Assembly: GCF_008728965.1 (NCBI RefSeq)
Contig: NZ_VSMC01000002.1
Location: 1 to 64,000, forward strand
Length of the DNA stretch: 64,000 nt
Direction: 5' to 3'
Source: Heminiphilus faecis
GTDB lineage: Bacteria > Bacteroidota > Bacteroidia > Bacteroidales > Muribaculaceae
In this document: in pieces, positions 44,745-53,499 of the stretch
Numbering within the stretch: the stretch's first letter is position 1
How the letters are laid out: every line of letters begins with the position of its first letter
Translations under genes and position numbers: made by a program
The notes under the pieces: model-generated
Told to the model about the DNA's origin: nothing
Seen by the model: the letters and a program-made list of their open reading frames with translations, nothing else
The model's database searches: none

Positions 44745-45590
44745 ATGAGGCCATTAGCAATCATATTTCTATTATGCCATTGTGCGGTACATGCACAGAA
44801 TACATCAGAAAACAAAGGGCTGCCGGATACTCTTGAGGACCAAGAAAGGGTATCATCTGGCACGCTGCAACAATTTCAGCGCAATTTTCCCCGACATTAT
44901 GTAGATGTGCAGCGGCCTTTATTTGATTATACGGCCATGCCCCTTGTGTCATGGCATGAGAGCAATACAATGACGTTTCGTCCATCAGACTATGCCATAG
45001 GGGGCATAGCACCTATATCCATATGGGAAAGCGGAGCTTTTTACGCATCGGGAAGTGCTGCGTCCATGCCCGGACTTATGGGCATAGAGAGCGGAGCCCT
45101 GAATATCACCCAACAGATAGGCGACATTACTTTCACCGGCAGCTTCAATGCCGACAAATACGGCTATTACAGAGGGCTTACCACAACATACGGAGTCAGC
45201 GGCAATATAGTATGGCACATAAACGACACATTCTCGCTTACCATATTCGGCTCCCACTCTTTCAACAGCATATACATCAACCCGCAGACACTTCCCTATA
45301 TGAGGGCGACAAGCTATGGAGGCTATCTCGGCATAAACCTGCACGAACGCTGGGGAGTCAACGTAGGTGCACAACGAGTATACAACTCCGCCACCGGCCA
45401 GTGGGAAACCGTACCGATAATGCAACCCTATTACCGGCTGAACAAACGCGACGCCATAGGTGTAGATTTAGGAGGAATATTGTATGAGGTAATACGTGCA
45501 AACCGCGACAAACACTTCGGAGGACAAAGAAACCCGACAATGGCACCGCCGATACCTATGGGCCCTCCTCCTGTAAGGCCTCATGAATAA
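44745..45590 (+). CDS. Secreted protein of unknown function
   Basis: A 281-residue exported protein from the ATG at 44745, just after a -7 box. It has a signal peptide (MRPLAIIFLLCHCAVHAQ), a polar segment, then a beta-rich domain with many Gly/Tyr/Ile strands (GALNITQQIGDITFTGSFNADKYGYY, YGGYLGINLHERWGVNVGAQ). It ends in a Pro-rich tail (PPIPMGPPPVRPHE). The strand pattern suggests a small outer-membrane barrel. I do not recognise a family. It is the first chromosomal gene right of the mobile element. Confidence 0.7.
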   Translation: MRPLAIIFLLCHCAVHAQNTSENKGLPDTLEDQERVSSGTLQQFQRNFPRHYVDVQRPLFDYTAMPLVSWHESNTMTFRPSDYAIGGIAPISIWESGAFYASGSAASMPGLMGIESGALNITQQIGDITFTGSFNADKYGYYRGLTTTYGVSGNIVWHINDTFSLTIFGSHSFNSIYINPQTLPYMRATSYGGYLGINLHERWGVNVGAQRVYNSATGQWETVPIMQPYYRLNKRDAIGVDLGGILYEVIRANRDKHFGGQRNPTMAPPIPMGPPPVRPHE

Positions 45591-45631
45591 CCATGTATAT
45601 ACATCTATAAATACAATCATAATAATAACAT

Positions 45632-46579
45632 ATGACACGCATATTCAACAGCATGACAGAACTGATAGGCAATACGCCATTGCTTGAAGTGCATAATATC
45701 GAGCAATCGGAAGGTCTTAAGGCCCGGTTGCTTGTCAAAATCGAAGCATTCAACCCCGGCGGAAGCGTAAAGGACCGTGCAGCCCTGTCAATGATAGAGG
45801 ACGCGGAGAAAAAAGGTATTCTTGAAAAAGGAGCACTGATAATAGAGCCGACAAGCGGCAATACAGGCATAGGGCTTGCATGGGTAGCCTCGCTTAAAGG
45901 ATACAGAGTAATTCTGACAATGCCGGAGACCATGAGTGTCGAACGCCGCATGCTGCTTAAAGCGTGCGGAGCCACGATAGAACTTACTCCGGGCAGTGCA
46001 GGTATGAAAGGAGCTATCGCGCGTGCCGAAGAGCTGCAGAAAGCCAACCCCGGATCCGTGATACTCGGACAATTTGAGAACCCTGCCAATCCCGCCGCCC
46101 ATGAAGCGACAACCGCACAGGAAATATGGCGCGATACAAACGGCAGTATCGACATATTTGTTGCCACCGTAGGCACAGGCGGCACTCTGTCGGGCACCGC
46201 ACGTGGGCTAAAAGTTCATAACAGCACCATAACCGCAGTAGGAGTCGAGCCCAAAGGCTCTCCCGTGCTCGAAGGCGGCAACGCCGGTCCACACAAGATA
46301 CAAGGTATAGGAGCAGGATTCATTCCGGCCAATTACGACAGCACGGTGGTAGACAAAATCATGCCGGTAAGTGACGATGACGCCATGAGAGCATCGCGCA
46401 TGCTTGCCGAGAAAGAGGGACTACTCGCAGGTATATCGTCAGGCGCCGCATTGTGTGCAGCTATAGAGTTGGCACGCAAAGAGGAGAATTCAGGCAAAAC
46501 AATAGTGGCATTGTTACCCGACACCGGCGAACGGTATATGTCGACCGACCTTTTTGACTACGACCGCTATCCGCTATAA
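45632..46579 (+). CDS. cysK: Cysteine synthase A
   Basis: PLP enzyme O-acetylserine sulfhydrylase, the last step of cysteine synthesis. The 315 residues show the PLP lysine in GGSVKDRAA (K47), the substrate loop PTSGNTGIG, the phosphate loop VGTGGTLSGTARG and the C-terminal PDTGERYMSTDLFDYD. Normal length. It converges on lpdA with a gap of only 17 bases and no obvious terminator. Confidence 0.96.
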   Translation: MTRIFNSMTELIGNTPLLEVHNIEQSEGLKARLLVKIEAFNPGGSVKDRAALSMIEDAEKKGILEKGALIIEPTSGNTGIGLAWVASLKGYRVILTMPETMSVERRMLLKACGATIELTPGSAGMKGAIARAEELQKANPGSVILGQFENPANPAAHEATTAQEIWRDTNGSIDIFVATVGTGGTLSGTARGLKVHNSTITAVGVEPKGSPVLEGGNAGPHKIQGIGAGFIPANYDSTVVDKIMPVSDDDAMRASRMLAEKEGLLAGISSGAALCAAIELARKEENSGKTIVALLPDTGERYMSTDLFDYDRYPL

Positions 46580-46596
46580 CTATAGCTTCAGATTCG

Positions 46597-47913
46597 TCAA
46601 CGGAGCGAGTGGGCAGCATCCCATACAACCTCACCAAGAGTGGGGTGAGCGTGCACGGTATCGGCCACGGTATCTATCGTAAGACCGCCGCTCATAGCTA
46701 CCGCTATTTCCTGCACAAGGTCAGAGGCATGAGGACCGCAGATATGACATCCGAGTATAAGCCTTGATGCCGGATCTATTATAATTTTCAGCAGACCGTC
46801 AGCCTCCCCCATGGCCATAGCCTTACCATTGGAGCGGAACATAGCTTTAGCTGTTTTGAACGCGATATTCTGTTCCTTGCATTCCTCCTCGGTAACACCG
46901 ACCATAGCACATTCGGGAGAAGAGAATACAGCGGCGGGAATGACAGACAGATTCATATCACCACCCATAAGACAAGCAGCCTGCGCCGATGCAGCGTGGG
47001 CCAACATAAGTCGTCCGTTAACATCGCCCACGGCATAGACACCGGGAACGGATGTGGCAAAACCGTCATTGACAGTTATGCCGCGCATGACCTCTATGCC
47101 TATCTCGGCAGCACCGTCGGGTATAACGGGCGAGCGACCGGCTGCCATAAGAACCTCTTCAGCCTTAATGACGGCCGCACGTCCTTTAGCAGTGTACTCG
47201 ACACACTTACACCCGTCAACAGAAATACCAGTTACCGCTGCAGAGGTAATTATATCAATACCGCGACGCGACAACAAATTGTGCAGCCGCTTCGCTATGT
47301 CACGGTCAAACCCCGGCAGAATCTCTCGACAGTACTCCACTACAGTCACTTTTACTCCGAACTCGGCCAATATACAGGCAAACTCCACTCCTATGACACC
47401 TCCACCGATAACACATATGCTTTCAGGCACCGACTTCAAGGAAAGAAGTCCGTCACTTGTAAGAGCATGTTCCGTCCCCTCTATCGGCAGAACCGAAGCT
47501 CTTGAACCGGTGGCAATCACAATCATGGGAGCCTGATACTCCATATCATCCACAACGACAGTATCGCCCGCGACAAAACGGGCCTCGCCGCGCACTATCT
47601 CCGCCTTTGAAAGCATCATCTCAACATTGCCGCGCAATTCAGCCACTATAGCGTCCTTACGCTCCAATGCCCTCAACAAGGACGGTGTGCATCCTTCTAC
47701 ATCGACCCCGTAACGAGAAGCTTCGCGGACAGTACGTACAACTTCGGCTGACCGGCACAACGCCTTTGTAGGAATACATCCACGGTTAAGACAGGTGCCG
47801 CCGAGCAGGTCACGCTCGATTATAACCGTATCGCGACCTGAGGCGACAGCACGGACGGCCACTTCCATTCCGGCAGGACCGCTGCCAATGATGATTATAT
47901 CTGATTTTCGCAT
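46597..47913 (-). CDS. lpdA: Dihydrolipoyl dehydrogenase
   Basis: E3 flavoprotein that reoxidises the lipoyl arm of GcvH, passing electrons to NAD. The 438 residues show an FAD-binding fold (IIIGSGPAGMEVAVRA), the redox disulfide C41/C46 in GGTCLNRGCIPTKA, the NAD-binding GGGVIGVEFACILAEFG and the C-terminal His-Glu active site HAHPTLGEVVWDA. It is slightly shorter than the usual 460-470. It overlaps gcvPB by 19 bases and is the last gene of the glycine-cleavage operon, so it is probably dedicated to that system. Confidence 0.95.
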   Translation of the reverse strand: MRKSDIIIIGSGPAGMEVAVRAVASGRDTVIIERDLLGGTCLNRGCIPTKALCRSAEVVRTVREASRYGVDVEGCTPSLLRALERKDAIVAELRGNVEMMLSKAEIVRGEARFVAGDTVVVDDMEYQAPMIVIATGSRASVLPIEGTEHALTSDGLLSLKSVPESICVIGGGVIGVEFACILAEFGVKVTVVEYCREILPGFDRDIAKRLHNLLSRRGIDIITSAAVTGISVDGCKCVEYTAKGRAAVIKAEEVLMAAGRSPVIPDGAAEIGIEVMRGITVNDGFATSVPGVYAVGDVNGRLMLAHAASAQAACLMGGDMNLSVIPAAVFSSPECAMVGVTEEECKEQNIAFKTAKAMFRSNGKAMAMGEADGLLKIIIDPASRLILGCHICGPHASDLVQEIAVAMSGGLTIDTVADTVHAHPTLGEVVWDAAHSLR

Positions 47914-49370
47914 AACTCCTTGTAGCTGACTATCGGATTAAGAGCCGCACGCGTATCGTCGGGATGCGATATCGGAGTATTATGAGGGGCTGTTTTCACG
48001 ACATCGGGAGTCTCCGCAGACTCACGTGCTATATCCCTCATGACATCGATAAAACGATCTATGGTCTCCTTACTCTCTGTTTCAGTCGGCTCAATCATAA
48101 GCGACTCATGAAACAACAGGGGGAAATATATCGTCGGAGCATGAAATCCATGATCAAGCAACCTCTTGGCTATATTAAGAGTAGTAACCCCGGTAGACTT
48201 GTCGACAAGACCGTCAAACACAAACTCATGCTTGCACACCGTATCGACCGGAAGCAGATAAAGATCGCGCAGACGCTCCTTGATATAGTTGGCGTTAAGC
48301 GCAGCGAGAGGCCCTACCATGGCAAGCCCCTCCTTACCAAGTGATAATATATAACTCAAAGCACGCACCAGCACGGCAAAGTTGCCGAGAGTACCGGTCA
48401 CCTGACCGAGCGAGCCGGGAGCCGAATGTTCTATGTCATACAATCCATCGGCATTCTTTATCACACGAGGCACCGGCAACAGGTGTTCAAGACCCTTGCG
48501 CACGCCTACAGGACCTGCTCCGGGTCCGCCTCCGCCATGGGGTGTGGAAAATGTCTTATGTAGATTTATGTGCATGACATCAAAGCCCATATCACCCGGA
48601 CGGGCAACTCCAACCAACGGGTTCAGATTGGCTCCGTCGTAATACATCAAAGCTCCTGACTCATGCACCAATCGGGCTATCTCGGGAATGTTTTTCTCAA
48701 AGATACCGAGTGTATTAGGGTTGGTCATCATGACTGCGGCCACAGTATCGTCAAGCAATGGGCGCAGAGCCTCGACATCGACCGTACCGTCGGCCCCGCT
48801 TTTGACCTCGACTATACGGTATCCGGCTACAGCAGCACTGGCAGGATTGGTTCCGTGAGCCGAATCGGGCACTATGACCTTATCACGCTTCACATCGCCA
48901 CGCTCCATATGATATGCCTTTATAACCATAAGCCCGGTAAGTTCACCATGAGCTCCCGCATATGGATTAAGAGTAAACTCGCTCATACCGCCTATCTCTG
49001 AGAGAGCCATCTGGAGAGTATAGTATATCTCAAGGGCACCCTGCACAGCCGACACCGGCTGCAAAGGATGGAGAGAAGCTATACCAGCGCCGGCCACCAT
49101 CTCCTCGTTTATCTTCGGATTGTACTTCATTGTACAAGAGCCAAGAGGATAAAAGCCTGTATCGACTCCGAAATTGTTATTGCTCATGTTTGTGTAATGT
49201 CGCACAACCGAGGGCTCGTCAACTTCCGGAAGAGCCGGCGACGAGGCTCGCAACAGTTCGGCAGGCATCTCCGAAAGAGCGTCATGGCATCCGTTGGCGG
49301 GAAGTTTGAACCCGCTGCGTCCGTGACGCGAAAGTTCAAATATAAGTTTGCCGTAATATTCTTTATTCAT
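47895..49370 (-). CDS. gcvPB: Glycine dehydrogenase (decarboxylating), subunit 2
   Basis: C-terminal half of the split P-protein, which with GcvPA decarboxylates glycine and loads the aminomethyl group on GcvH. The 491 residues include the PLP lysine K272 in HINLHKTFSTPHGGGGPG and the block GSCTMKYNPKINEE. The cofactor-binding half is thus here, as in other two-subunit systems. It follows gcvPA by 12 bases and overlaps lpdA by 19. Confidence 0.96.
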   Translation of the reverse strand: MNKEYYGKLIFELSRHGRSGFKLPANGCHDALSEMPAELLRASSPALPEVDEPSVVRHYTNMSNNNFGVDTGFYPLGSCTMKYNPKINEEMVAGAGIASLHPLQPVSAVQGALEIYYTLQMALSEIGGMSEFTLNPYAGAHGELTGLMVIKAYHMERGDVKRDKVIVPDSAHGTNPASAAVAGYRIVEVKSGADGTVDVEALRPLLDDTVAAVMMTNPNTLGIFEKNIPEIARLVHESGALMYYDGANLNPLVGVARPGDMGFDVMHINLHKTFSTPHGGGGPGAGPVGVRKGLEHLLPVPRVIKNADGLYDIEHSAPGSLGQVTGTLGNFAVLVRALSYILSLGKEGLAMVGPLAALNANYIKERLRDLYLLPVDTVCKHEFVFDGLVDKSTGVTTLNIAKRLLDHGFHAPTIYFPLLFHESLMIEPTETESKETIDRFIDVMRDIARESAETPDVVKTAPHNTPISHPDDTRAALNPIVSYKELCENQI

Positions 49371-49382
49371 AGCTTTTCCAAA

Positions 49383-50720
49383 TTATAGGGTTGAGGGCAT
49401 AGAGTCAATAATATCGGCCAAACAGTCGAGATCATCGCGCGACTGCATCTCGGTGACGGCAACAAGCAGTCTATTGTCGGCAAGACGTACACCGGGCAAT
49501 ATACCTTGTTTCATGGCCCGCTGCATAAGAGCGTCGACATCAAAAGATGTCGTTAACTCAAACTCATGCAAAAACGGTTTGTCAGGATAAGACAGACGGG
49601 CTTTTCCTCCATTTACGATGCGTTCAGCAAGATAATGAGCTCCGGCGCAACTTATAGAATTAAGTTCCTTAAGCCCCTGCGGACCAAGCAACGACATATA
49701 AACCGACACGAAAAGAGCCATCAGCCCCTGATTGGAACATATATTGCTCGTAGCCTTCTCGCGGCGTATATGCTGTTCGCGAGCCTGAAGCGTAAGAACA
49801 AATACGCGGCGACCGGCTTCGTCAACGGTAGCTCCGACTATGCGACCGGGCAATTTTCTTATCAACTGACGTGTGCAACATATATATCCCAGATAAGGCC
49901 CACCGAAATTCAGAGGCATGCCAAGCGACTGCGCATCACCGGCAGCGATATCGGCACCCCATTCTCCGGGCGACTTCACCGCACCGATAGCCGCAGCCTC
50001 ACATGTCATGACAAACAACGCCTTGGCAGCATGTACAGTGTCGGCCCAACCACTATAATTCTCCAACACACCGTAACGGTTGGGCGAAGCCACAACCACG
50101 CCGGCAACGTCGCCAGACGCCATCTTTTCTTCGAAGTCGGCACGCGAAGTGACACCTTCTTCTTCTGCTAACGTGTCAAGAATAATGCCGTGATAACGTG
50201 CATAAGTAGCCATGACTTCACGAACCTGCGGCAAAACGGTGGCCGAAACGAGCACACGGTTACGCTTGCGGGAAGCCGCCACTGTCATCATCATAGCTTC
50301 GGCAACAGCCGTAGCTCCGTCATACATAGACGCATTAGACACATCAAGGCCGGTCAACAACGCCATCATGCTTTGGTACTCAAATATATACTGGAGCGTA
50401 CCTTGCGATATTTCAGGTTGATACGGAGTATAGGCTGTGAGAAACTCCGAGCGTGACAATAACGCCGGAATAACGGCCGGAGTATATCTATCATACCAAC
50501 CGGCTCCGGCAAAACATGTCATAGGACGGTTCTTTTCACCAAGTTTCTTAAAAAAGTCCCGGACCTCTTTCTCGCTCTTCTCCGACGGAAGGTAATATTC
50601 ACGACCGAGCAGTAACGAATGTGGAACATCGGAATACAACTCATCAAGGCCGTGCATAGAACAGGCGACTAGCATTTCCGATATATCATCAGGGGTGTGA
50701 GGCAAATAACGATGCGACAT
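49383..50720 (-). CDS. gcvPA: Glycine dehydrogenase (decarboxylating), subunit 1
   Basis: N-terminal half of the split P-protein, 445 residues. Family segments include HRYLPHTPDDISEML at the start, FAGAGWYDRYTPAVIPALLSRSEFLTAYTPYQPEISQG and the glycine-rich SLGMPLNFGGPYLGYI. It pairs with GcvPB, encoded immediately downstream. The gap to gcvH is 24 bases, so the genes are co-transcribed. Confidence 0.96.
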   Translation of the reverse strand: MSHRYLPHTPDDISEMLVACSMHGLDELYSDVPHSLLLGREYYLPSEKSEKEVRDFFKKLGEKNRPMTCFAGAGWYDRYTPAVIPALLSRSEFLTAYTPYQPEISQGTLQYIFEYQSMMALLTGLDVSNASMYDGATAVAEAMMMTVAASRKRNRVLVSATVLPQVREVMATYARYHGIILDTLAEEEGVTSRADFEEKMASGDVAGVVVASPNRYGVLENYSGWADTVHAAKALFVMTCEAAAIGAVKSPGEWGADIAAGDAQSLGMPLNFGGPYLGYICCTRQLIRKLPGRIVGATVDEAGRRVFVLTLQAREQHIRREKATSNICSNQGLMALFVSVYMSLLGPQGLKELNSISCAGAHYLAERIVNGGKARLSYPDKPFLHEFELTTSFDVDALMQRAMKQGILPGVRLADNRLLVAVTEMQSRDDLDCLADIIDSMPSTL

Positions 50721-50744
50721 AACTATGATACGATTATATAGCCA

Positions 50745-51110
50745 TCAATGGCACAAAGCCTTATAATCCTCCTCGCCGAGAAGCCCGTCAAGTTCGGAAG
50801 CGTCGGAGAGTTCGACCTTTATAATCCACGTGTCCATGGCATTCTTGTTTACAAGACCGGGATTATCGACAAGTTCTTCGTTTACCTCAATCACAGTACC
50901 GCTTACGGGCGATATCAGGTCACTGGCAGCCTTTACACTCTCTATTGCGCCGAAATCCTCGCCGGCCACAACTTCGTCATCGACTTCAGGCAAATCGACA
51001 TACACGACATTGCCCAACTGTGACTGCGCATAATCAGTAATGCCTATCAGACCTATATTGCCTTCTACTTTTATATACTCATGACTCGGAGAATAATAAA
51101 TCTTATCCAT
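50745..51110 (-). CDS. gcvH: Glycine cleavage system H protein
   Basis: Lipoyl carrier of the glycine cleavage system, 121 residues. The lipoylated lysine is K60 in GAIESVKAASD, preceded by the family start YYSPSHEYIKVEGNIGLIGITDYAQ. It shuttles aminomethyl groups from GcvP to GcvT. It lies 19 bases downstream of gcvT. The lipoate ligase at the operon start is the likely enzyme that loads it. Confidence 0.97.
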   Translation of the reverse strand: MDKIYYSPSHEYIKVEGNIGLIGITDYAQSQLGNVVYVDLPEVDDEVVAGEDFGAIESVKAASDLISPVSGTVIEVNEELVDNPGLVNKNAMDTWIIKVELSDASELDGLLGEEDYKALCH

Positions 51111-51129
51111 AACGTTATACTTTTATTGA

Positions 51130-52227
51130 TTAATTCTTATAATTTTTTCTATAAAACTTCTTTTTTACCACCACTGCTGGAAATGTTTTGCGCCTTATGC
51201 GTACTTTTAGCGATGTACCCAATGCAGCGTACTCCGACTTCACAAGTGCCATGGCAAGACTCTTGTCTACCGATACGGCATGATAGCCGGTCGTGACAGC
51301 ACCTACCACATTGTCATTTTCGTCAAGCACCTCATAACCATGCCGCGGAATGGCACGGTCAAGCACCTCAATTCCCACCAACTTGCGAGTGACACCGTCG
51401 CGTTTGAGCGCCTCCACAGCCTCTTTGCCTATAAACTCGGGTTTGTCGAGCTTCACGAAAATACCAAGTCCGGCCTCAACCGGCGATATGTCGTCGGCCA
51501 ATTCATCGCCATACAACGGCAGCCCCACTTCAAAACGCAAAGTGTCACGACAACCGAGACCACACGGTTTCACCTTGCCGGAATCCATCAGCTTGTCCCA
51601 CATCATGCATATCAATCCATGAGAAGCATATATCTCAAAACCGTCTTCACCCGTATATCCCGTGCGGCTTACGATAACGTTCTCATCATCGACCGAGATA
51701 GTTTTAAATGTATAGAAGTCGAGCGAAGCACAGTCAAGGCCAAGAACTTCTGTCATAACCTGCTCCGATGCCGGACCTTGAACGGCAATCTCGCCGAGTG
51801 CGTCACTCATATTTTCCACCGCCACGTCAAAGCCGGCAGTGTGTCTATTAATCCAGTCAAGGTCTTTTGATATATTTGAGGCATTTATTACGAGAAAAAA
51901 ATCATTGTCGCCTCGTTTGTATACCAAAAGATCATCAACTGTACCCCCATCGGGATGCAGCATCATGCCGTAAAAGCATCGGCCTGCCGCAGCTCCGGAA
52001 ACATCATTGGTAAATATGTGGTTGACAAAACGTTCGGCATCAGGCCCTGTAACACACACTTCACCCATGTGGGAAACATCAAACACACCGCACGCAGTTC
52101 TCACGGCATTATGCTCTTCAACTATTCCGGAATATTCAATCGGCATAATGAATCCGCCGAAAGGACTCATTCTGGCCCCGAGAGCCACATGGTTGTCATA
52201 AAGACATGTCTTTTTGTTCTCTTCCAT
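51130..52227 (-). CDS. gcvT: Aminomethyltransferase (T protein)
   Basis: Transfers the aminomethyl carbon from lipoyl-GcvH to tetrahydrofolate and releases ammonia. The 365 residues show GARMSPFGGFIMPIEYSGI, EHNAVRTACGVFDVSHMGE (folate site region, about 34-53) and GYTGEDGFEIYA (about 175-186). Its start is 7 bases after the stop of the lipoate ligase gene. Confidence 0.97.
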   Translation of the reverse strand: MEENKKTCLYDNHVALGARMSPFGGFIMPIEYSGIVEEHNAVRTACGVFDVSHMGEVCVTGPDAERFVNHIFTNDVSGAAAGRCFYGMMLHPDGGTVDDLLVYKRGDNDFFLVINASNISKDLDWINRHTAGFDVAVENMSDALGEIAVQGPASEQVMTEVLGLDCASLDFYTFKTISVDDENVIVSRTGYTGEDGFEIYASHGLICMMWDKLMDSGKVKPCGLGCRDTLRFEVGLPLYGDELADDISPVEAGLGIFVKLDKPEFIGKEAVEALKRDGVTRKLVGIEVLDRAIPRHGYEVLDENDNVVGAVTTGYHAVSVDKSLAMALVKSEYAALGTSLKVRIRRKTFPAVVVKKKFYRKNYKN

Positions 52228-52234
52228 CGTAAGA

Positions 52235-53203
52235 TTACATTAATATATCTATCATTTGTTTTCTTCGCAATCCGGCCACAACCAAGCCCGGCTCTACACA
52301 GGCAAGCGCCGCAGTAAGCGACTCACGATCATATGATACACCCCTAAGATACTTCAATAACCCTTCATCAAGATCTCCGACCAGAAAAAAGTCGCCGGAA
52401 ATGTTTATACTCTTTATAACTCCGTTTTTAAGTTCTATATCGGTGGCGAACTCTCCCACTCCGTCAATACGGCGGGTCACATGAGTTGTACAGCGTGGAT
52501 TGCGCCCATATATCCAAGCATCAGTGTAATAAGGTCGCGACATCTCTTCAATAGCCGCGACATCTGAATTATCAAGAGCTATAAGTCCTTCGCAAAGATA
52601 ACCGCGAACATATTCTTTAAATTCATCGACAGGCATGTCAAGATGTTCTCTCAAAGTCGTTATGCGACTCTTTACCGAACCGACCCCCTTCGACTGCAAC
52701 TTTGTGCCTGAAGGCGAGATAGCCATTGCCATATTTTCAAGATCGGTATCATACAGCATCGTACCGTGCACTATGCTACGGCCCGGTATGTGATAAAAAG
52801 CGTTTCCCGACACTTTACGATCACCGATAAGCACGTCATTGCGTCCGGTAGCCGAAGCCTCGACACCAAGAGAGCCAAGCATGGATGCTATACGTGAGGT
52901 GTAGGATGAAAACACGGTAATTATGTCATCGCACGATACAATATAGCTGAACATTATGTTATCCATGTCGGCATATACACATCCGCCGCCGCTTTTGCGG
53001 CGATAAAACCCTATGCCTTGTCGGTGACAGTAATCGGTGTTGACCTCACTGTCCACAAGCTGATTGCGCCCGAAGATGACGGTAGGGGTAACCTGCCACA
53101 TGAAAAACAGGTCTTCGGAGTATCGGCGTGCTACGTATTCCTCCATAGAAAGATAGAACGGCAATGGCCGCACTACATTATCGGGCAGGGAGACGTATTT
53201 CAT
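52235..53203 (-). CDS. lplA: Lipoate-protein ligase A
   Basis: ATP-dependent lipoate ligase of 322 residues, which scavenges lipoate and attaches it to carrier lysines. The motifs are RRKSGGGCVYADMDNIMFSY (the RR-x-x-GGG lipoyl-AMP loop, about 68-87), GRNDVLIGDRKVSGNAFY and HGTMLYD. A C-terminal accessory domain is present. As first gene of the operon, directly before gcvT, it probably lipoylates GcvH. Its promoter matches both boxes. Confidence 0.93.
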   Translation of the reverse strand: MKYVSLPDNVVRPLPFYLSMEEYVARRYSEDLFFMWQVTPTVIFGRNQLVDSEVNTDYCHRQGIGFYRRKSGGGCVYADMDNIMFSYIVSCDDIITVFSSYTSRIASMLGSLGVEASATGRNDVLIGDRKVSGNAFYHIPGRSIVHGTMLYDTDLENMAMAISPSGTKLQSKGVGSVKSRITTLREHLDMPVDEFKEYVRGYLCEGLIALDNSDVAAIEEMSRPYYTDAWIYGRNPRCTTHVTRRIDGVGEFATDIELKNGVIKSINISGDFFLVGDLDEGLLKYLRGVSYDRESLTAALACVEPGLVVAGLRRKQMIDILM

Positions 53204-53239
53204 GACGGTTCGTGTTTACGTGGTATAACGATTACTTCC

Positions 53240-53271
53240 CAAAGGTATAAAATGTTTTTTTGAAATGCAAA
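53240..53271 (-). promoter_or_regulatory. Promoter of the lplA-gcv operon
   Basis: The minus strand shows TTTG (53268-53271), a 20-base spacer and TACCTTTG (53240-53247), a strong Bacteroidetes promoter, 37 bases before the lplA ATG. No glycine riboswitch-like double aptamer was noticed in this short leader. Confidence 0.75.
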
Positions 53272-53275
53272 AACA

Positions 53276-53307
53276 AAATCCGGATACGCTCGCGCGCGGC
53301 CGGATTT
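53276..53307 (-). terminator. Second hairpin terminator before the gcv promoter
   Basis: AAATCCGG (53276-53283) and CCGGATTT (53300-53307) close a GC-rich loop; on the minus strand TGTTTTTGC follows. Together with the hairpin at 53358 it forms a tandem stop directly upstream of the lplA promoter. Confidence 0.6.
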
Positions 53308-53357
53308 CTAACCTATGATTCACTTATTTGTTGTTGCTTGTTTTCTTAAAATCAAAA

Positions 53358-53387
53358 AAATATCCGATGATTTGTCATCGGATATTT
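53358..53387 (-). terminator. Terminator after the DUF4831 gene
   Basis: A perfect 13-bp stem (53358-53370 with 53375-53387, AAATATCCGATGA and its inverse) with a 4-base loop is followed on the minus strand by a T-run (TTTTGAT). It lies about 110 bases downstream of the DUF4831 stop. The rest of the 53204-53499 gap holds the second hairpin and the gcv promoter. Confidence 0.85.
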
Positions 53388-53499
53388 CAGAGTATACTAT
53401 TTTGTCCTGTTTCTTACGGTATCCGATTCTGTTTAGCAAATTTAAGACTTAATCTTAAATTTTGCAAACAAGAGCCGAGATATTAAACTATTTTAACGA

